64,000 nucleotides of DNA, taken from assembly GCA_015295805.1 (NCBI GenBank), contig DVEF01000065.1, forward strand, positions 22,190-86,189, written 5' to 3'. A program made the translations under genes and the position numbers. Below the pieces are notes generated by a model that was given only the letters and a program-made list of their open reading frames with translations, was not told the DNA's origin and searched no databases. Position 1 is the stretch's first letter; every line of letters starts with the position of its first letter. Source of the DNA: Geminocystis sp. M7585_C2015_104. GTDB lineage: Bacteria; Cyanobacteriota; Cyanobacteriia; Cyanobacteriales; Cyanobacteriaceae. Below, in pieces: positions 9,199-17,502 of the stretch.

Positions 9199-9456
9199 AG
9201 TTTCCCCATTGCCAAATAACCCCTGAAAGCCGAAGACTATGTCAGAGTTGGTTACTAGTTGGTTACTAGTAGACAGACCATGGTGGTGGTTGGTAGAGTT
9301 AATCCCAGAATAATGGTTGTCAACCGTTTCCCAGTCACCCCCTGCTAGGGATTGATAGTCTTGTAGAGACTGGCTACAGTGATTATTGTCCCCTTGCTAT
9401 CAGCCACCCCTTTTAGTCTTCTTCTTCTCGTCTTCCCCCTCCCTTCCCCTCAACCC

Positions 9457-9858
9457 CTACCCCCTACTAGACAACATGGCCTTGATGGTAGCTACGAATT
9501 GTTCATGGTCAACTACAGGCTTGGATATGTAACCATCAGCACCACTTTCCGCCAAAAACGCCTCTTTATCCCCCCGCATAGCATGGGCAGTAACCAGGAT
9601 AACAGGAATAGACCTAGTTTTCTCGTCCGATTTGAGCATTTGAGTTATTTGTATGCCGTCTACTGGTTTGCCCTGATAATAACTATTGGATAGGGATACG
9701 TCCATTAGAATAATATCAGGAACACCCGCCCTTGCTAAACTCAAAATCTCCTCCACATCCTCACTTCCCTTTACTTCAAATCCCCCTCTTTTAGTCAAAA
9801 TTTTTGCAAACACCTTCATGTTGACGGGGTCATCCTCTACAATTAACACTGTAGTCAT
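9457..9858 (-). CDS. Single-domain response regulator (CheY-like)
   Basis: A 133-residue receiver domain with no output domain. The acidic pair E8 D9 D10, phospho-acceptor Asp53 (LMDVSLSN), Thr90 (LVTAHA) and Lys113 (ISKPV) are all present, so it should be phosphorylatable. A short insertion (about 58-68, SNSYYQGKPVDG) follows the phosphorylation loop, as in many cyanobacterial receivers of the DivK/CheY type. Its ATG overlaps the stop of the cry-DASH gene by 4 bases, so the two are translationally coupled. No histidine kinase is nearby. Partner and output are unknown; a light-linked signal is inference from the coupling. Confidence 0.92.
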   Translation of the reverse strand: MTTVLIVEDDPVNMKVFAKILTKRGGFEVKGSEDVEEILSLARAGVPDIILMDVSLSNSYYQGKPVDGIQITQMLKSDEKTRSIPVILVTAHAMRGDKEAFLAESGADGYISKPVVDHEQFVATIKAMLSSRG

Positions 9859-11312
9859 TTTTTGGCCTGTCGGTATATTCTTTCATTACGTTTAATGGAT
9901 TCAAAAAAGTCTACAACGGGACGAGGATAATCCAATCCTAATTTTACCCCATATCGTTTCTGTTCTTCAGCAGACAATTTCCAGGGCTCATGTATTTTTT
10001 CCCCCTTAATGGCGGCAATTTCTGGTAGCCAATGTCTTAAATAATCCCCATTATAGTCATAGTCTTTTGATTGCTTCGGTATGTTAAAATAACGGAAGCC
10101 CCTGGCATCATTGCCCACACCGGCAGTATAATTCCAATTTCCCCAGTTACTACACACATCATAGTCTATCAAAAGGGACTCAAACCATTCCGCACCCATT
10201 TGCCAATTAATCCCTAAATTCTTCGTCAGGAAACTGGCTACATTCTGTCTCCCTCTATTAGACATAAATCCTGTCTCCTTCAACTCCCTCATATTAGCAT
10301 CTACTAGCGGGTAACCTGTTTGTCCCTCGCACCATGCTACAAATTTTTCCCAGTCTTCTTCCCACGGTAGGGAGAGATTTTGAATTCCAGAAAGGTAAAA
10401 AATGCGATTGCCATACTTAACAGCGGTAAAACGGAAGAAATCCCGCCAAAGCAATTCAAATACTAGCCAATAGGTGGAGTCATTTTTAACTCTTTCCTCC
10501 TCATACTTTTTCACCTGCCAATAAACATAACGTGGGGAAAGACATCCTAATGCCAACCAGGGGGAAAACTTAGAAGAATAATCCGCCCCCAGCATTCTAT
10601 TACGAGTTTGTTTATAATCCTTAAGGCAGTCTTTTTCCCAAAAATAGTGTTTTAGTCTTTTTAACCCCTCCGTCTCTCCACCCCTGAAATTCAATACTGC
10701 CTTTGGTGAGGGGGTGAATTCTTCTAATCCTAATTCTGTTAAAGTTGGTATTTCCCCTATTTCCATCTCTGGTGTCGGTGGGAGTCTTTCGGGGGAGGGA
10801 TAACAGGGTTTAACCTCACTCTTTTTCTCCACCTCCTTTCTAAAATTGGTAAACAAATCAGGAATTTCGCCCACCGGAAATGGCAAATCTTCTGGATGGT
10901 ATAAGGTAGCCTGCCAGTAGCTTTCTACTTCCACATTCATCTTTTTTAGTCTCTTGGTAAGCTTTGTTTCTACTGATTTTTCCTCTGCCGTTGCTTCTTC
11001 TGAATAATAAACTATTGCCACTTGATTTCGGTAGACTATTTCCGGTATAATTTCCTCCGGAATTCCTCTTCTGATAATCAAATTGCTTCCCAACTTTTGG
11101 AGGGAATTTCTCAAATCCGCTAGACTTTCCAACAGAAACCTTGCCCTAAATTTCCCCGTCTTCGGGAAGCCAAAAGAGGTGGTTTTGAATTGTCTTTCGT
11201 CTAAACAATAAAATGGTATAATCCTGTCAGGGTTTCCAGCTAAGGCTTTGTGGATTAGAATTTGGTCATGAATTCTTAGGTCATTACGAAACCAAATTAG
11301 TACAGTCTTCAT
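9855..11312 (-). CDS. Cryptochrome DASH / photolyase family protein
   Basis: A 485-residue flavoprotein with an N-terminal photolyase domain (VLIWFRNDLRIHDQ) and a C-terminal FAD-binding domain. The block RGRQNVASFLTKNLGINWQMGAEWFE and the segment YDVCSNWGNWNYTAGVGND with KQSKDYD are typical of the DASH subclass, which repairs pyrimidine dimers mainly in single-stranded DNA and may signal. It uses FAD and usually a folate antenna. It is first in a two-gene minus-strand operon with the overlapping response regulator. A CPD photolyase is the alternative, but the motifs favour DASH. Confidence 0.9.
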   Translation of the reverse strand: MKTVLIWFRNDLRIHDQILIHKALAGNPDRIIPFYCLDERQFKTTSFGFPKTGKFRARFLLESLADLRNSLQKLGSNLIIRRGIPEEIIPEIVYRNQVAIVYYSEEATAEEKSVETKLTKRLKKMNVEVESYWQATLYHPEDLPFPVGEIPDLFTNFRKEVEKKSEVKPCYPSPERLPPTPEMEIGEIPTLTELGLEEFTPSPKAVLNFRGGETEGLKRLKHYFWEKDCLKDYKQTRNRMLGADYSSKFSPWLALGCLSPRYVYWQVKKYEEERVKNDSTYWLVFELLWRDFFRFTAVKYGNRIFYLSGIQNLSLPWEEDWEKFVAWCEGQTGYPLVDANMRELKETGFMSNRGRQNVASFLTKNLGINWQMGAEWFESLLIDYDVCSNWGNWNYTAGVGNDARGFRYFNIPKQSKDYDYNGDYLRHWLPEIAAIKGEKIHEPWKLSAEEQKRYGVKLGLDYPRPVVDFFESIKRNERIYRQAKK

Positions 11313-11477
11313 CTGCTATAATAACCCCGCCGCTGACAATAGGTAATGACAATAATTAATTTTCCCATTAGCCCGCCCTAATGGCAACAAAAGTCACCCT
11401 CCCGGTAGTAAAATAAATCCTGGGCTGAAGATGTTATAAGAGAATGTCAGGACCATTTTGGGATAAATAGGGTAAAA

Positions 11478-12344
11478 ATGGAAAAATTTACACATAAACC
11501 TGTTTTGGTTCAGGAAATCATAGAATACTTAAAAATAAAAGACAAGGGCCACTATTTAGATGCGACAGTTGGAGCAGGTGGGCATGCAGAATTGATTTTA
11601 AGCCAGGGAAATAACATTAGAATAACCGCCATTGACCAGGACGAGTCGGCTATAGTTTTTGCCAAGGAAAGACTAAAATACTATGGGGAGAGGGTGACTT
11701 TTTTTCTAGGAAACTTCGCCGATTTTTCCCCAGAAGGTGACAGAATATTTGACGGTATTATAGCAGATTTGGGGGTCAGTTCCCCCCAACTGGATAACCC
11801 TAAAAGAGGATTCAGTTTCCGCCTGGAGGGAGACCTAGACATGCGGATGAATCAAAGTCAACCTCTCACGGCAAAAGATATTGTTAACAGTTGGGGGGAA
11901 AAAGACTTGGCAGATTTGTTTTTTACCTACGGCGAGGAAAGATACTCTCGTCAGATTGCCCGTATGATAGTACAAAAAAGACCATTCTATACCACAACTC
12001 AATTAGCAGAAGCCATTGCCTCCTGTGTACCTTCAGAATACCGACATGGTAGAATACACCCAGCTACTCGCACTTTCCAAGCCCTTAGAATCAAAGTTAA
12101 TGAAGAGTTGAGTAGTCTGGAGAAATTTTTACAAAAGGCACCATCTTGGTTGAAACAAGGGGGAAGAATAGCCGTCATCAGTTTCCATAGCTTGGAAGAT
12201 AGAATTGTCAAAAACCAATTTCGCCATCATCCCCTCTTAAAAATTGTCACCAAGAAGCCCATTGTACCCAGTATAGCAGAAAAAAATAATAATCCTCGCT
12301 CCCGTTCCGCCAAACTCAGAGTCGCAGAAAGAATATCCCCCTGA
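11478..12344 (+). CDS. rsmH: 16S rRNA (cytosine(1402)-N(4))-methyltransferase
   Basis: A 288-residue SAM-dependent methyltransferase (formerly MraW). Motifs: [13 protein letters not shown] at the start, SAM-binding [13 protein letters not shown] (about 26-38), [20 protein letters not shown] (about 93-105), [16 protein letters not shown] and [15 protein letters not shown] near the C-terminus. Length is slightly below the usual 290-310. It methylates C1402 in the ribosomal P site. It is not next to cell-division genes, unlike in many bacteria. Confidence 0.96.
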   Translation: MEKFTHKPVLVQEIIEYLKIKDKGHYLDATVGAGGHAELILSQGNNIRITAIDQDESAIVFAKERLKYYGERVTFFLGNFADFSPEGDRIFDGIIADLGVSSPQLDNPKRGFSFRLEGDLDMRMNQSQPLTAKDIVNSWGEKDLADLFFTYGEERYSRQIARMIVQKRPFYTTTQLAEAIASCVPSEYRHGRIHPATRTFQALRIKVNEELSSLEKFLQKAPSWLKQGGRIAVISFHSLEDRIVKNQFRHHPLLKIVTKKPIVPSIAEKNNNPRSRSAKLRVAERISP

Positions 12345-12913
12345 CATCTTTTCTCCCCCTTCAGGCAAAAATGATAATAGAAGAGGGTATTATTATCTCC
12401 CCATTTCACAGGCTATTATCCTTTTTGGTATTTGTTCATGGTATTCATTTACACTCTTTTAACTCCCTCTATTTACCCCGGTATCAGCCACAAACACAGA
12501 AAACAAATCCCCATCTGGAATCTGTCCAAATTTATACCATAGTTACCATACACACTTATAACGAAACAAGAAAATTAGAATTTCAATGCCCCCTTAGGCA
12601 GGGAAAATAATATGACTAGGATTGTTTTCGAGGTTAAGTCTACCCTTAAGTGCCCCGTGGCAACGGGAATAAATATACTCCTATAGGCTGCTAGAATACA
12701 ACAGAAAAAACAAAAGAATCCAAAGAAAACCCGGATTAAATTAATGGCTCTTTGGCCCTATAAAGTAGGGAGTAGGTCACAACAATTTTCTCCCTCTGAC
12801 AGGATTTAAACCTATAGCCGACAAGAAAAAAAAGACAGATAATTGTGATGTAAAAAAGAGCAACAAGTTGAGATAAAATCAGAGGGAGAACATTCTGAAA
12901 TAAAAGCGTTAGG
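12345..12913. other. Intergenic region without a supportable gene
   Basis: About 570 bases between rsmH and the nucleotidyltransferase gene. The only open frames are short and lack domain patterns or ribosome binding sites. It is AT-rich and probably contains the promoter of the downstream gene; nothing else is evident. Confidence 0.5.
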
Positions 12914-13987
12914 ATGAAAGCACTAGTTTTATCCGGTGGCAAAGGCACTCGTTTGCGCCCCATCACCTACACAGGTGCTAAACAATTGGTGCCAGTGGCA
13001 AATAAGCCCATCCTGTGGTATGGCATTGAGGCAATAGTTAAGGCAGGGATTACAGATATTGGCATAATTATAAGTCCGGAAACAGGGGCCCAGGTAAAGG
13101 AAAAAACAGGGGATGGTAGTCGTTTCGGTGCTAAAATAACCTATATACTTCAGGAAAGCCCAGACGGTTTGGCACATGCTGTCAAAGTAGCCCGTCCCTT
13201 TTTAGCAGATTCCCCCTTTATAATGTATCTGGGGGATAACCTCATCGCCGACGACTTACAAGAGTATCTGGATGAATTCAAAAGTAAAAACCTAGACGCC
13301 CTAATCCTACTAAGAAAAGTCTCAAATCCAACGGCTTTTGGTGTTGCCAAACTGGATGAAAATGGACGGGTATTGGAGTTAGTAGAAAAACCGAAAACCC
13401 CCCCCTCAAACTTAGCATTGGTTGGTATCTATTTTTTCTCTCCAGCTATCCATGAAGTTATCGAAACACTTAGGCCGTCCCCCAGGGGCGAGTTGGAAAT
13501 TACTGATGCCATTCAAGCCCTTATTGAAAGAGGTAAACACGTAGAGGCAAGACAGTTAAAAAATTGGTGGTTGGATACGGGGAAAAAAGACGATCTACTG
13601 GAGGCAAATAGGATTATTTTAGACACCACCCTGCCGCCGGGCGAAAAACCGGCTTTGGCAGAAAATAGTCAAATTATTGGCAGGGTAAAAGTAGGCCAGA
13701 ACACCAGTATAGTCAATTCTACCATTAGAGGGCCTGTCATTATAGGAGACAATTGTCGTATTGAAAACTGCTTCATAGGCCCCTATTCTAGCATTGCCGA
13801 TGGCGTCATCCTCACCGAAGTAGATATAGAACACAGTGTAGTACTGGAAAAGGCAGAGGTGAGGGGTATTCAGCAAAGAATTGTAGACAGTGTCATTGGA
13901 CAGAGGGCAAAAATCTACTTTCAGCCTAAACGTCCCAAAGCCCTCAGTTTCATGGTGGGTGACGACTCTATAATAGAATTGGCCTGA
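12914..13987 (+). CDS. Glucose-1-phosphate thymidylyltransferase, long form
   Basis: A 357-residue sugar nucleotidyltransferase. The N-terminus has the pyrophosphorylase signature LSGGKGTRLRPITYTGAKQLVPVANKPI (about 6-33), then MYLGDNLI and FLADSPF. The C-terminal third (from about 250) has hexapeptide left-handed beta-helix repeats (GPVIIGDNCRIENCFIGPYSSI). This long-form RmlA/RfbA-like architecture activates a sugar for surface polysaccharide or antibiotic-type sugars with dTTP (or UTP). Substrate cannot be fixed from sequence. No other rml gene is adjacent. Confidence 0.88.
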   Translation: MKALVLSGGKGTRLRPITYTGAKQLVPVANKPILWYGIEAIVKAGITDIGIIISPETGAQVKEKTGDGSRFGAKITYILQESPDGLAHAVKVARPFLADSPFIMYLGDNLIADDLQEYLDEFKSKNLDALILLRKVSNPTAFGVAKLDENGRVLELVEKPKTPPSNLALVGIYFFSPAIHEVIETLRPSPRGELEITDAIQALIERGKHVEARQLKNWWLDTGKKDDLLEANRIILDTTLPPGEKPALAENSQIIGRVKVGQNTSIVNSTIRGPVIIGDNCRIENCFIGPYSSIADGVILTEVDIEHSVVLEKAEVRGIQQRIVDSVIGQRAKIYFQPKRPKALSFMVGDDSIIELA

Positions 13988-14007
13988 CTATTACCTATCT
14001 AATCCCC

Positions 14008-14037
14008 TTGTCAAAATACTCCATTGTACTCTATAAT
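14008..14037 (+). promoter_or_regulatory. Promoter of tRNA-Arg
   Basis: TTGTCA (14008-14013), an 18-base spacer and a perfect TATAAT (14032-14037), placed 38 bases before the tRNA. Confidence 0.75.
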
Positions 14038-14074
14038 AGGAGAACGTGTTGTAAGGTGGCGTCCAGGCTTGGAT

Positions 14075-14148
14075 GGGTGCGTAGCTCAGATGGATAGAGC
14101 AACCGCCTTCTAAGTGGTTGGTCACAGGTTCGAGTCCTGTCGCACCCG
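14075..14148 (+). tRNA. tRNA-Arg (anticodon TCT)
   Basis: A 74-base cloverleaf. The acceptor arms GGGTGCG (14075-14081) and CGCACCC (14141-14147) pair perfectly, with discriminator G. The D-arm is GCTCAGATGGATAGAGC; the anticodon stem ACCGC/GTGGT encloses loop CTTCTAA with anticodon TCT; the T-arm is ACAGGTTCGAGTCCTGT. No CCA is encoded. Confidence 0.97.
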
Positions 14149-14597
14149 TGTGTTGCATCAAGGGCCGCTAGGGGTCTAGCAGGTTGAATTCAAGCAGGTT
14201 AAATTCACTAGACAAGGTTTTGGTGTCGCTAGTTTTGTATTCCCCCTCGTAGTTGTAGCAGAAAAACTAGCACCAGGTCAAACTGAAAACAGGCTTAAAG
14301 CAGACAAGTCAAGGCAGAGTCTATTTTCCCCCCAGAATAAACCTGACCTTTAACCCCTCCCACAATCCCAGAAAAATTTGACTGAGGAGGACAAAATTGA
14401 GAAAAATTACCAAGAGATGGACAATGCTGACCAGACCATATGTTTATATATACCAAACAAGGATAATCCGGCTCAATCTCAAAGCCTACAGATGCACAAA
14501 CTAGGCAGCGGATAGGCGGCAATCAGCAATTGTTTCTAGCAACAGGAAGGCTCAAAAAACAAATTTACTTTCTGTAAGTTTAAAATGCCTATGGGGC
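14149..14597. other. Intergenic region with tandem 15-mers and a hairpin
   Basis: Contains a tandem pair of 15-base units (14179-14193 and 14194-14208, 13 of 15 identical, GCAGGTTGAATTCAA) and a 9-base perfect inverted repeat GCTAGTTTT/AAAACTAGC (14228-14236 and 14263-14271). No credible protein-coding frame. Confidence 0.5.
14222..14274. repeat. Inverted repeat able to form a long hairpin
   Basis: GCTAGTTTT pairs with AAAACTAGC around a 26-base loop; the outer GGTG and CACC extend the stem with a two-base bulge. It is not followed by a T-run, so it is not a standard terminator. It may be part of a small RNA or a protein site. Confidence 0.4.
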
Positions 14598-15176
14598 TTA
14601 AAACTGAAAATACCTGAGTAGATGGTAGGCTAATTGGGGGTCAAGATCAAGTCTATTCTTTAAATCCCCCATGTGGCGGTATTCACCACCAGTTTCCCTC
14701 TCCCTTATGATTTTTGTGGCTATTTCTGGCGGAAGGTTGGGGATTTGTTGTAGTTGGTTTAGGGTGGCATAATTGGGATTGATTCTTTCATTCTCGTAAC
14801 AGCTATCTGGGAGGTAATAGCTGAAATACAATACCGGCCGCCATGGCTGGATTTGAAACACTGACACCCCCAAGGCTGCGGCTAAGTCTTCTATACACAA
14901 CAAGGGGATACCAGAATTTACAATCTCCACCAATTTTTTGGCTTGAATGATAGAAATGCCCGGCAATCTTAACCATTCGTCTACTGTGGCCCTATTTACG
15001 TCAATTTTCACCCCTAATTCCCCTGCTATTTCTATCTCCCTCTCTGACTGGAAACGATAGTAAGGATTTTTTTTTAGTTTGGCTGCCAGTCGTTTTTTTT
15101 CCAGCAGCCACTGCCAGTCATCTGACAACCACCCCATATATTGCAAATTATTAAAAATTTGGATTCTTGTTACCAT
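14598..15176 (-). CDS. Helix-hairpin-helix (ComEA-type) domain protein
   Basis: A 192-residue protein with two helix-hairpin-helix modules. The first is around 58-83 (DVNRATVDEWLRLPGISIIQAKKLVEI) and the second around 133-175 (INPNYATLNQLQQIP..IATKIIRERE with a following hairpin). This is the ComEA/PsbU-like pattern that binds DNA non-specifically or mediates protein contacts. There is no signal peptide, so a cytoplasmic DNA-binding role is more likely than the periplasmic ComEA role. It is divergent from psaM with a 94-base shared upstream region. Confidence 0.8.
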   Translation of the reverse strand: MVTRIQIFNNLQYMGWLSDDWQWLLEKKRLAAKLKKNPYYRFQSEREIEIAGELGVKIDVNRATVDEWLRLPGISIIQAKKLVEIVNSGIPLLCIEDLAAALGVSVFQIQPWRPVLYFSYYLPDSCYENERINPNYATLNQLQQIPNLPPEIATKIIRERETGGEYRHMGDLKNRLDLDPQLAYHLLRYFQF

Positions 15177-15270
15177 CTTAGGGCAAACTAGTCATTGAGT
15201 GCCAGGAGGGTTAATCCTCGGCTTGTTTTTCCCACTGCCAGAAAATACCATTGTCAGAGGAGTTTTTACC

Positions 15271-15366
15271 ATGCCTATTTCCGAAACTCAAGTATTTGTC
15301 GCCTTGATTATTGCCTTGATTCCTGCTATTTTAGCCTATCGTTTGGGCCTTGAGTTATACAAATAA
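15271..15366 (+). CDS. psaM: Photosystem I reaction centre subunit XII (PsaM)
   Basis: A 31-residue single-helix membrane protein: MPISETQVFVALIIALIPAI followed by LAYRLGLELYK. The S/T-TQVFVAL start, hydrophobic core and RLGLELYK end match PsaM, a small subunit of photosystem I near the trimer interface. An AGAGGAG ribosome binding site lies 9-15 bases upstream. A strong terminator follows 34 bases after the stop, so it is transcribed alone. Confidence 0.95.
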   Translation: MPISETQVFVALIIALIPAILAYRLGLELYK

Positions 15367-15400
15367 TCCCCTTTATCCTTATTACAATTAATTCCAAGTG

Positions 15401-15446
15401 GTGTAGGTAAGCCAATAACCTTCCATCATTACCTACACTGTCTTTT
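15401..15446 (+). terminator. Intrinsic terminator of psaM
   Basis: GTGTAGGTAA (15401-15410) and TTACCTACAC (15429-15438) form a perfect 10-base stem, followed by TGTCTTTTT. Confidence 0.85.
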
Positions 15447-16191
15447 TGTATTTCTTTTCTTGTTGCTTTGCCCTCTTCTGCCCATAGATAATTTTGCTTA
15501 CAACTTGACTCCTAATTACAATAAAGTAAGGTCTCCTGCCTAGGGAAACATGGGCTAGTGGCAGTGGTGGGGTTTTTGATCCCATTGAGGTAATATCCCC
15601 TTGCACTCCTCAAAAAGAAAAATAAGGGGAGGTTTATTAAATATACTGTCAGATAGAGGTAGCAAGGCGTGGTGACTACCTGTCAATGGCAGGATGAAAA
15701 TTGGCAACAAAACCACCTCATTGGTTTAATTTAGTTTAATTGGCGTTATCATAGACCCTTTCTACTCTACAAGGGCAGATGTTAACACATCCCTGCCCCT
15801 TATTTTCCAAAACCCCATGCCCATGGTGTTATCGGATACACAAACAGTTGAAACTTTTTCTCCTAAAATGAGTCCCAAATGTCAAAAGAGGGCAAAAGGC
15901 TTTGATGGGTTTGACTCATGTTTCAAAGGCGTGTTTTTAGTGGTGTTTTTTTGCGTAATTGTCTGCTGGCTTACCTGTTGGTGGGTTTATCTTCTTCTTA
16001 TATGGCGGATTCTTACCGCCAATTCAATAATAATATTCAGGGGGAAAATACCGAAATTTACTATCGTCTTATCTCCTTGCGTTTCTCCTATAGTCTTAGG
16101 GAAAATATCTACAGGTAATATAGGGGGATAATAAAAGACTTTTTAACATAAACAAACCTTCAAGGAAAATAGGGGCAATAGGGGCGTTGCG
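15447..16191. other. Intergenic region, possible small secreted ORF
   Basis: About 745 bases between the psaM terminator and the aminotransferase gene. It contains one weak ORF (listed separately) and several small hairpins, for example AAACCA/TGGTTT near 15709, but no recognised RNA family. Confidence 0.45.
15918..16118 (+). CDS. Possible small secreted protein, unknown
   Basis: A 66-codon frame. Residues 1-30 look like a signal peptide (MFQRRVF, then a hydrophobic run LLAYLLVGLSSS, then YMA|DS), followed by a short polar tail rich in Asn, Arg and Tyr. There is no recognised family, no clear ribosome binding site, and a longer overlapping frame (15817-16131) competes. It may be chance. Confidence 0.25.
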   Translation: MFQRRVFSGVFLRNCLLAYLLVGLSSSYMADSYRQFNNNIQGENTEIYYRLISLRFSYSLRENIYR

Positions 16192-16980
16192 ATGTTTTAC
16201 TTTGATGGGAATTTGCATAGAGATAATAAAATCTCCCTTGACATAAATAGTCCCGTCTGGCTGTATGGAGTCTCAGTTTTTACTACTATTAGAATATATG
16301 GCCACTCCCTGTCTCATCCTCTAACTAATTGGAATCGGCATGTAAGGCGTTTAAAAACCAGTATAAGTGAATTTGAATGGCCAATGCCAGACTGGGAGAA
16401 AATAAAAACAGAGGTGGAAGACTTGTCAAAACACTTCCCTGTTATAAGGATTGCGATTCTTCCCGACGGCAAGGAGATTATTACGGGAAGGAATTTGCCC
16501 GAAAATCTAGGGGAAAAACAACGACAAGGAGTGAGGGGTTTAGTATTATATGATGACGTAGTAAAACGAGGGATAAGCCGACACAAAACAGGAAATTATT
16601 TACCCAACTGGTTGGCGTTAAATATGGCCAAAAAACAAGATTGTCAAGAGGCAATTTTAACTGATAAACAACACCACTGGCTGGAAACGGCAACGGGAAA
16701 TCTCTGGGGTTATAAAAAAGGTGTCTGGTTTACACCTCCCCCAGGAGAAATATTGCCAGGCATTGCCAGAGAAACTATTATCGACTATGCGGATTTTCCC
16801 ATAGAAGTAAACCAGTGGACCGAGGAATTTGTAGAAGAATTGGAAGCAGTTGCCTATAGTAACAGTGTGGTGGAAATAATCCCTTTTTCTGAAATCCAAA
16901 TGAGGGATAAGATTAAAAAATACAATCCCCTCCACCCCGCCTACTCCCTCCTGAGAGGTGTCTATAGTAAATTGGCTTAG
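16192..16980 (+). CDS. pabC: Class IV aminotransferase, probable 4-amino-4-deoxychorismate lyase
   Basis: A 262-residue PLP enzyme of fold type IV. Seen: YGVSVFTTIRIYGH (about 25-38) like the family start G..FET.R, HVRRLKTS, the PLP-lysine region HKTGNYLPNWLA (about 131-142), WLETATGNLWGY corresponding to E..T.N, PGEILPGIAR, and VAYSNSVVEIIPF near the C-terminus. This set fits PabC, which releases p-aminobenzoate for folate. D-amino-acid or branched-chain transaminases are the alternatives. It converges on the next gene with a 4-base overlap. Confidence 0.78.
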   Translation: MFYFDGNLHRDNKISLDINSPVWLYGVSVFTTIRIYGHSLSHPLTNWNRHVRRLKTSISEFEWPMPDWEKIKTEVEDLSKHFPVIRIAILPDGKEIITGRNLPENLGEKQRQGVRGLVLYDDVVKRGISRHKTGNYLPNWLALNMAKKQDCQEAILTDKQHHWLETATGNLWGYKKGVWFTPPPGEILPGIARETIIDYADFPIEVNQWTEEFVEELEAVAYSNSVVEIIPFSEIQMRDKIKKYNPLHPAYSLLRGVYSKLA

Positions 16981-17375
16981 TTATGCGGGTTTTCCCTTTC
17001 CACCCATGATTTTAAACGCAAAAGATTGAAAGTCTGTGCCAAACTCAACGGCAGTAAAGAAACCCCCTCTAAACGAGACTGAATCCAACCATCTCCCCAA
17101 CACCACTCCTGATAACCGTCTATAGCACCACTCAAAATTATTCTAATACAATTACTGTTAATGGTTTCCACGCAGTTTTCCACTTCCAATAAGCCAATTT
17201 TAAAAGTAAATCTATCCCCTGACGACAACTCCTCTTTCCCTTCTTTCTTCTCTATAATATTCAGGGGGAAAAACCATTTTTGCAACTGCTCAACCCTCAA
17301 AATACTATCTCGTAGCCTTTTTTCTGTAGCGCTAATCTCAATTCTTAACTCGCTTTGTTGGAATCTACCCCACAT
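16977..17375 (-). CDS. Conserved hypothetical protein, SRPBCC-like
   Basis: A 132-residue cytosolic protein. The region LRDSILRVEQLQKWFFPLN (about 22-40), then RFTFKIGLLEVENCVETINSN, then GYQEWCWGDGWIQSRLEGVSLLPLSLAQTFNLLRLK, has the order of an SRPBCC/START-like fold: helix, beta strands and a long C-terminal helix. Assignment to the fold is inference. It may bind a hydrophobic ligand. Convergent with pabC. Confidence 0.7.
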   Translation of the reverse strand: MWGRFQQSELRIEISATEKRLRDSILRVEQLQKWFFPLNIIEKKEGKEELSSGDRFTFKIGLLEVENCVETINSNCIRIILSGAIDGYQEWCWGDGWIQSRLEGVSLLPLSLAQTFNLLRLKSWVERENPHN

Positions 17376-17502
17376 AAATCATCCCCCTTCCTGCTGCTAA
17401 AAAAGGGAATAAAAGTATAAAAAGTGCAAAATACAGGGAGAAAGATGCTATATTAGTAACTAGGGTTAATGACAACGACATAAGGGGCACAAATCTTTCT
17501 AG

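Larger units (their letters stand above)
7856..9456. other. 1.6 kb gene-free convergent region with repeated palindromes
   Basis: Between two convergent genes. The open frames here are short, C/T-rich and without recognisable protein patterns. The stretch holds a terminator-like hairpin near 8024 and several copies of a Fur-box-like palindrome (listed separately). The rest is a pyrimidine-rich tract on the plus strand (about 8600-9060) with no identifiable gene. It could be the eroded remains of an iron-regulated locus, but no protein remnant could be read. Confidence 0.5.

Noticed and set aside
12371..12610. Plus-strand ORF of 79 codons after rsmH
   Set aside because: No start signal or domain, and residue composition looks random.
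15600..15640. ACTCCTCA motif between CCCCTT and AAGGGG arms, resembling the Yfr1 small RNA core
   Set aside because: The full Yfr1 core ACTCCTCACAC is not present and the motif lies inside the hairpin loop without a terminator at the right place.
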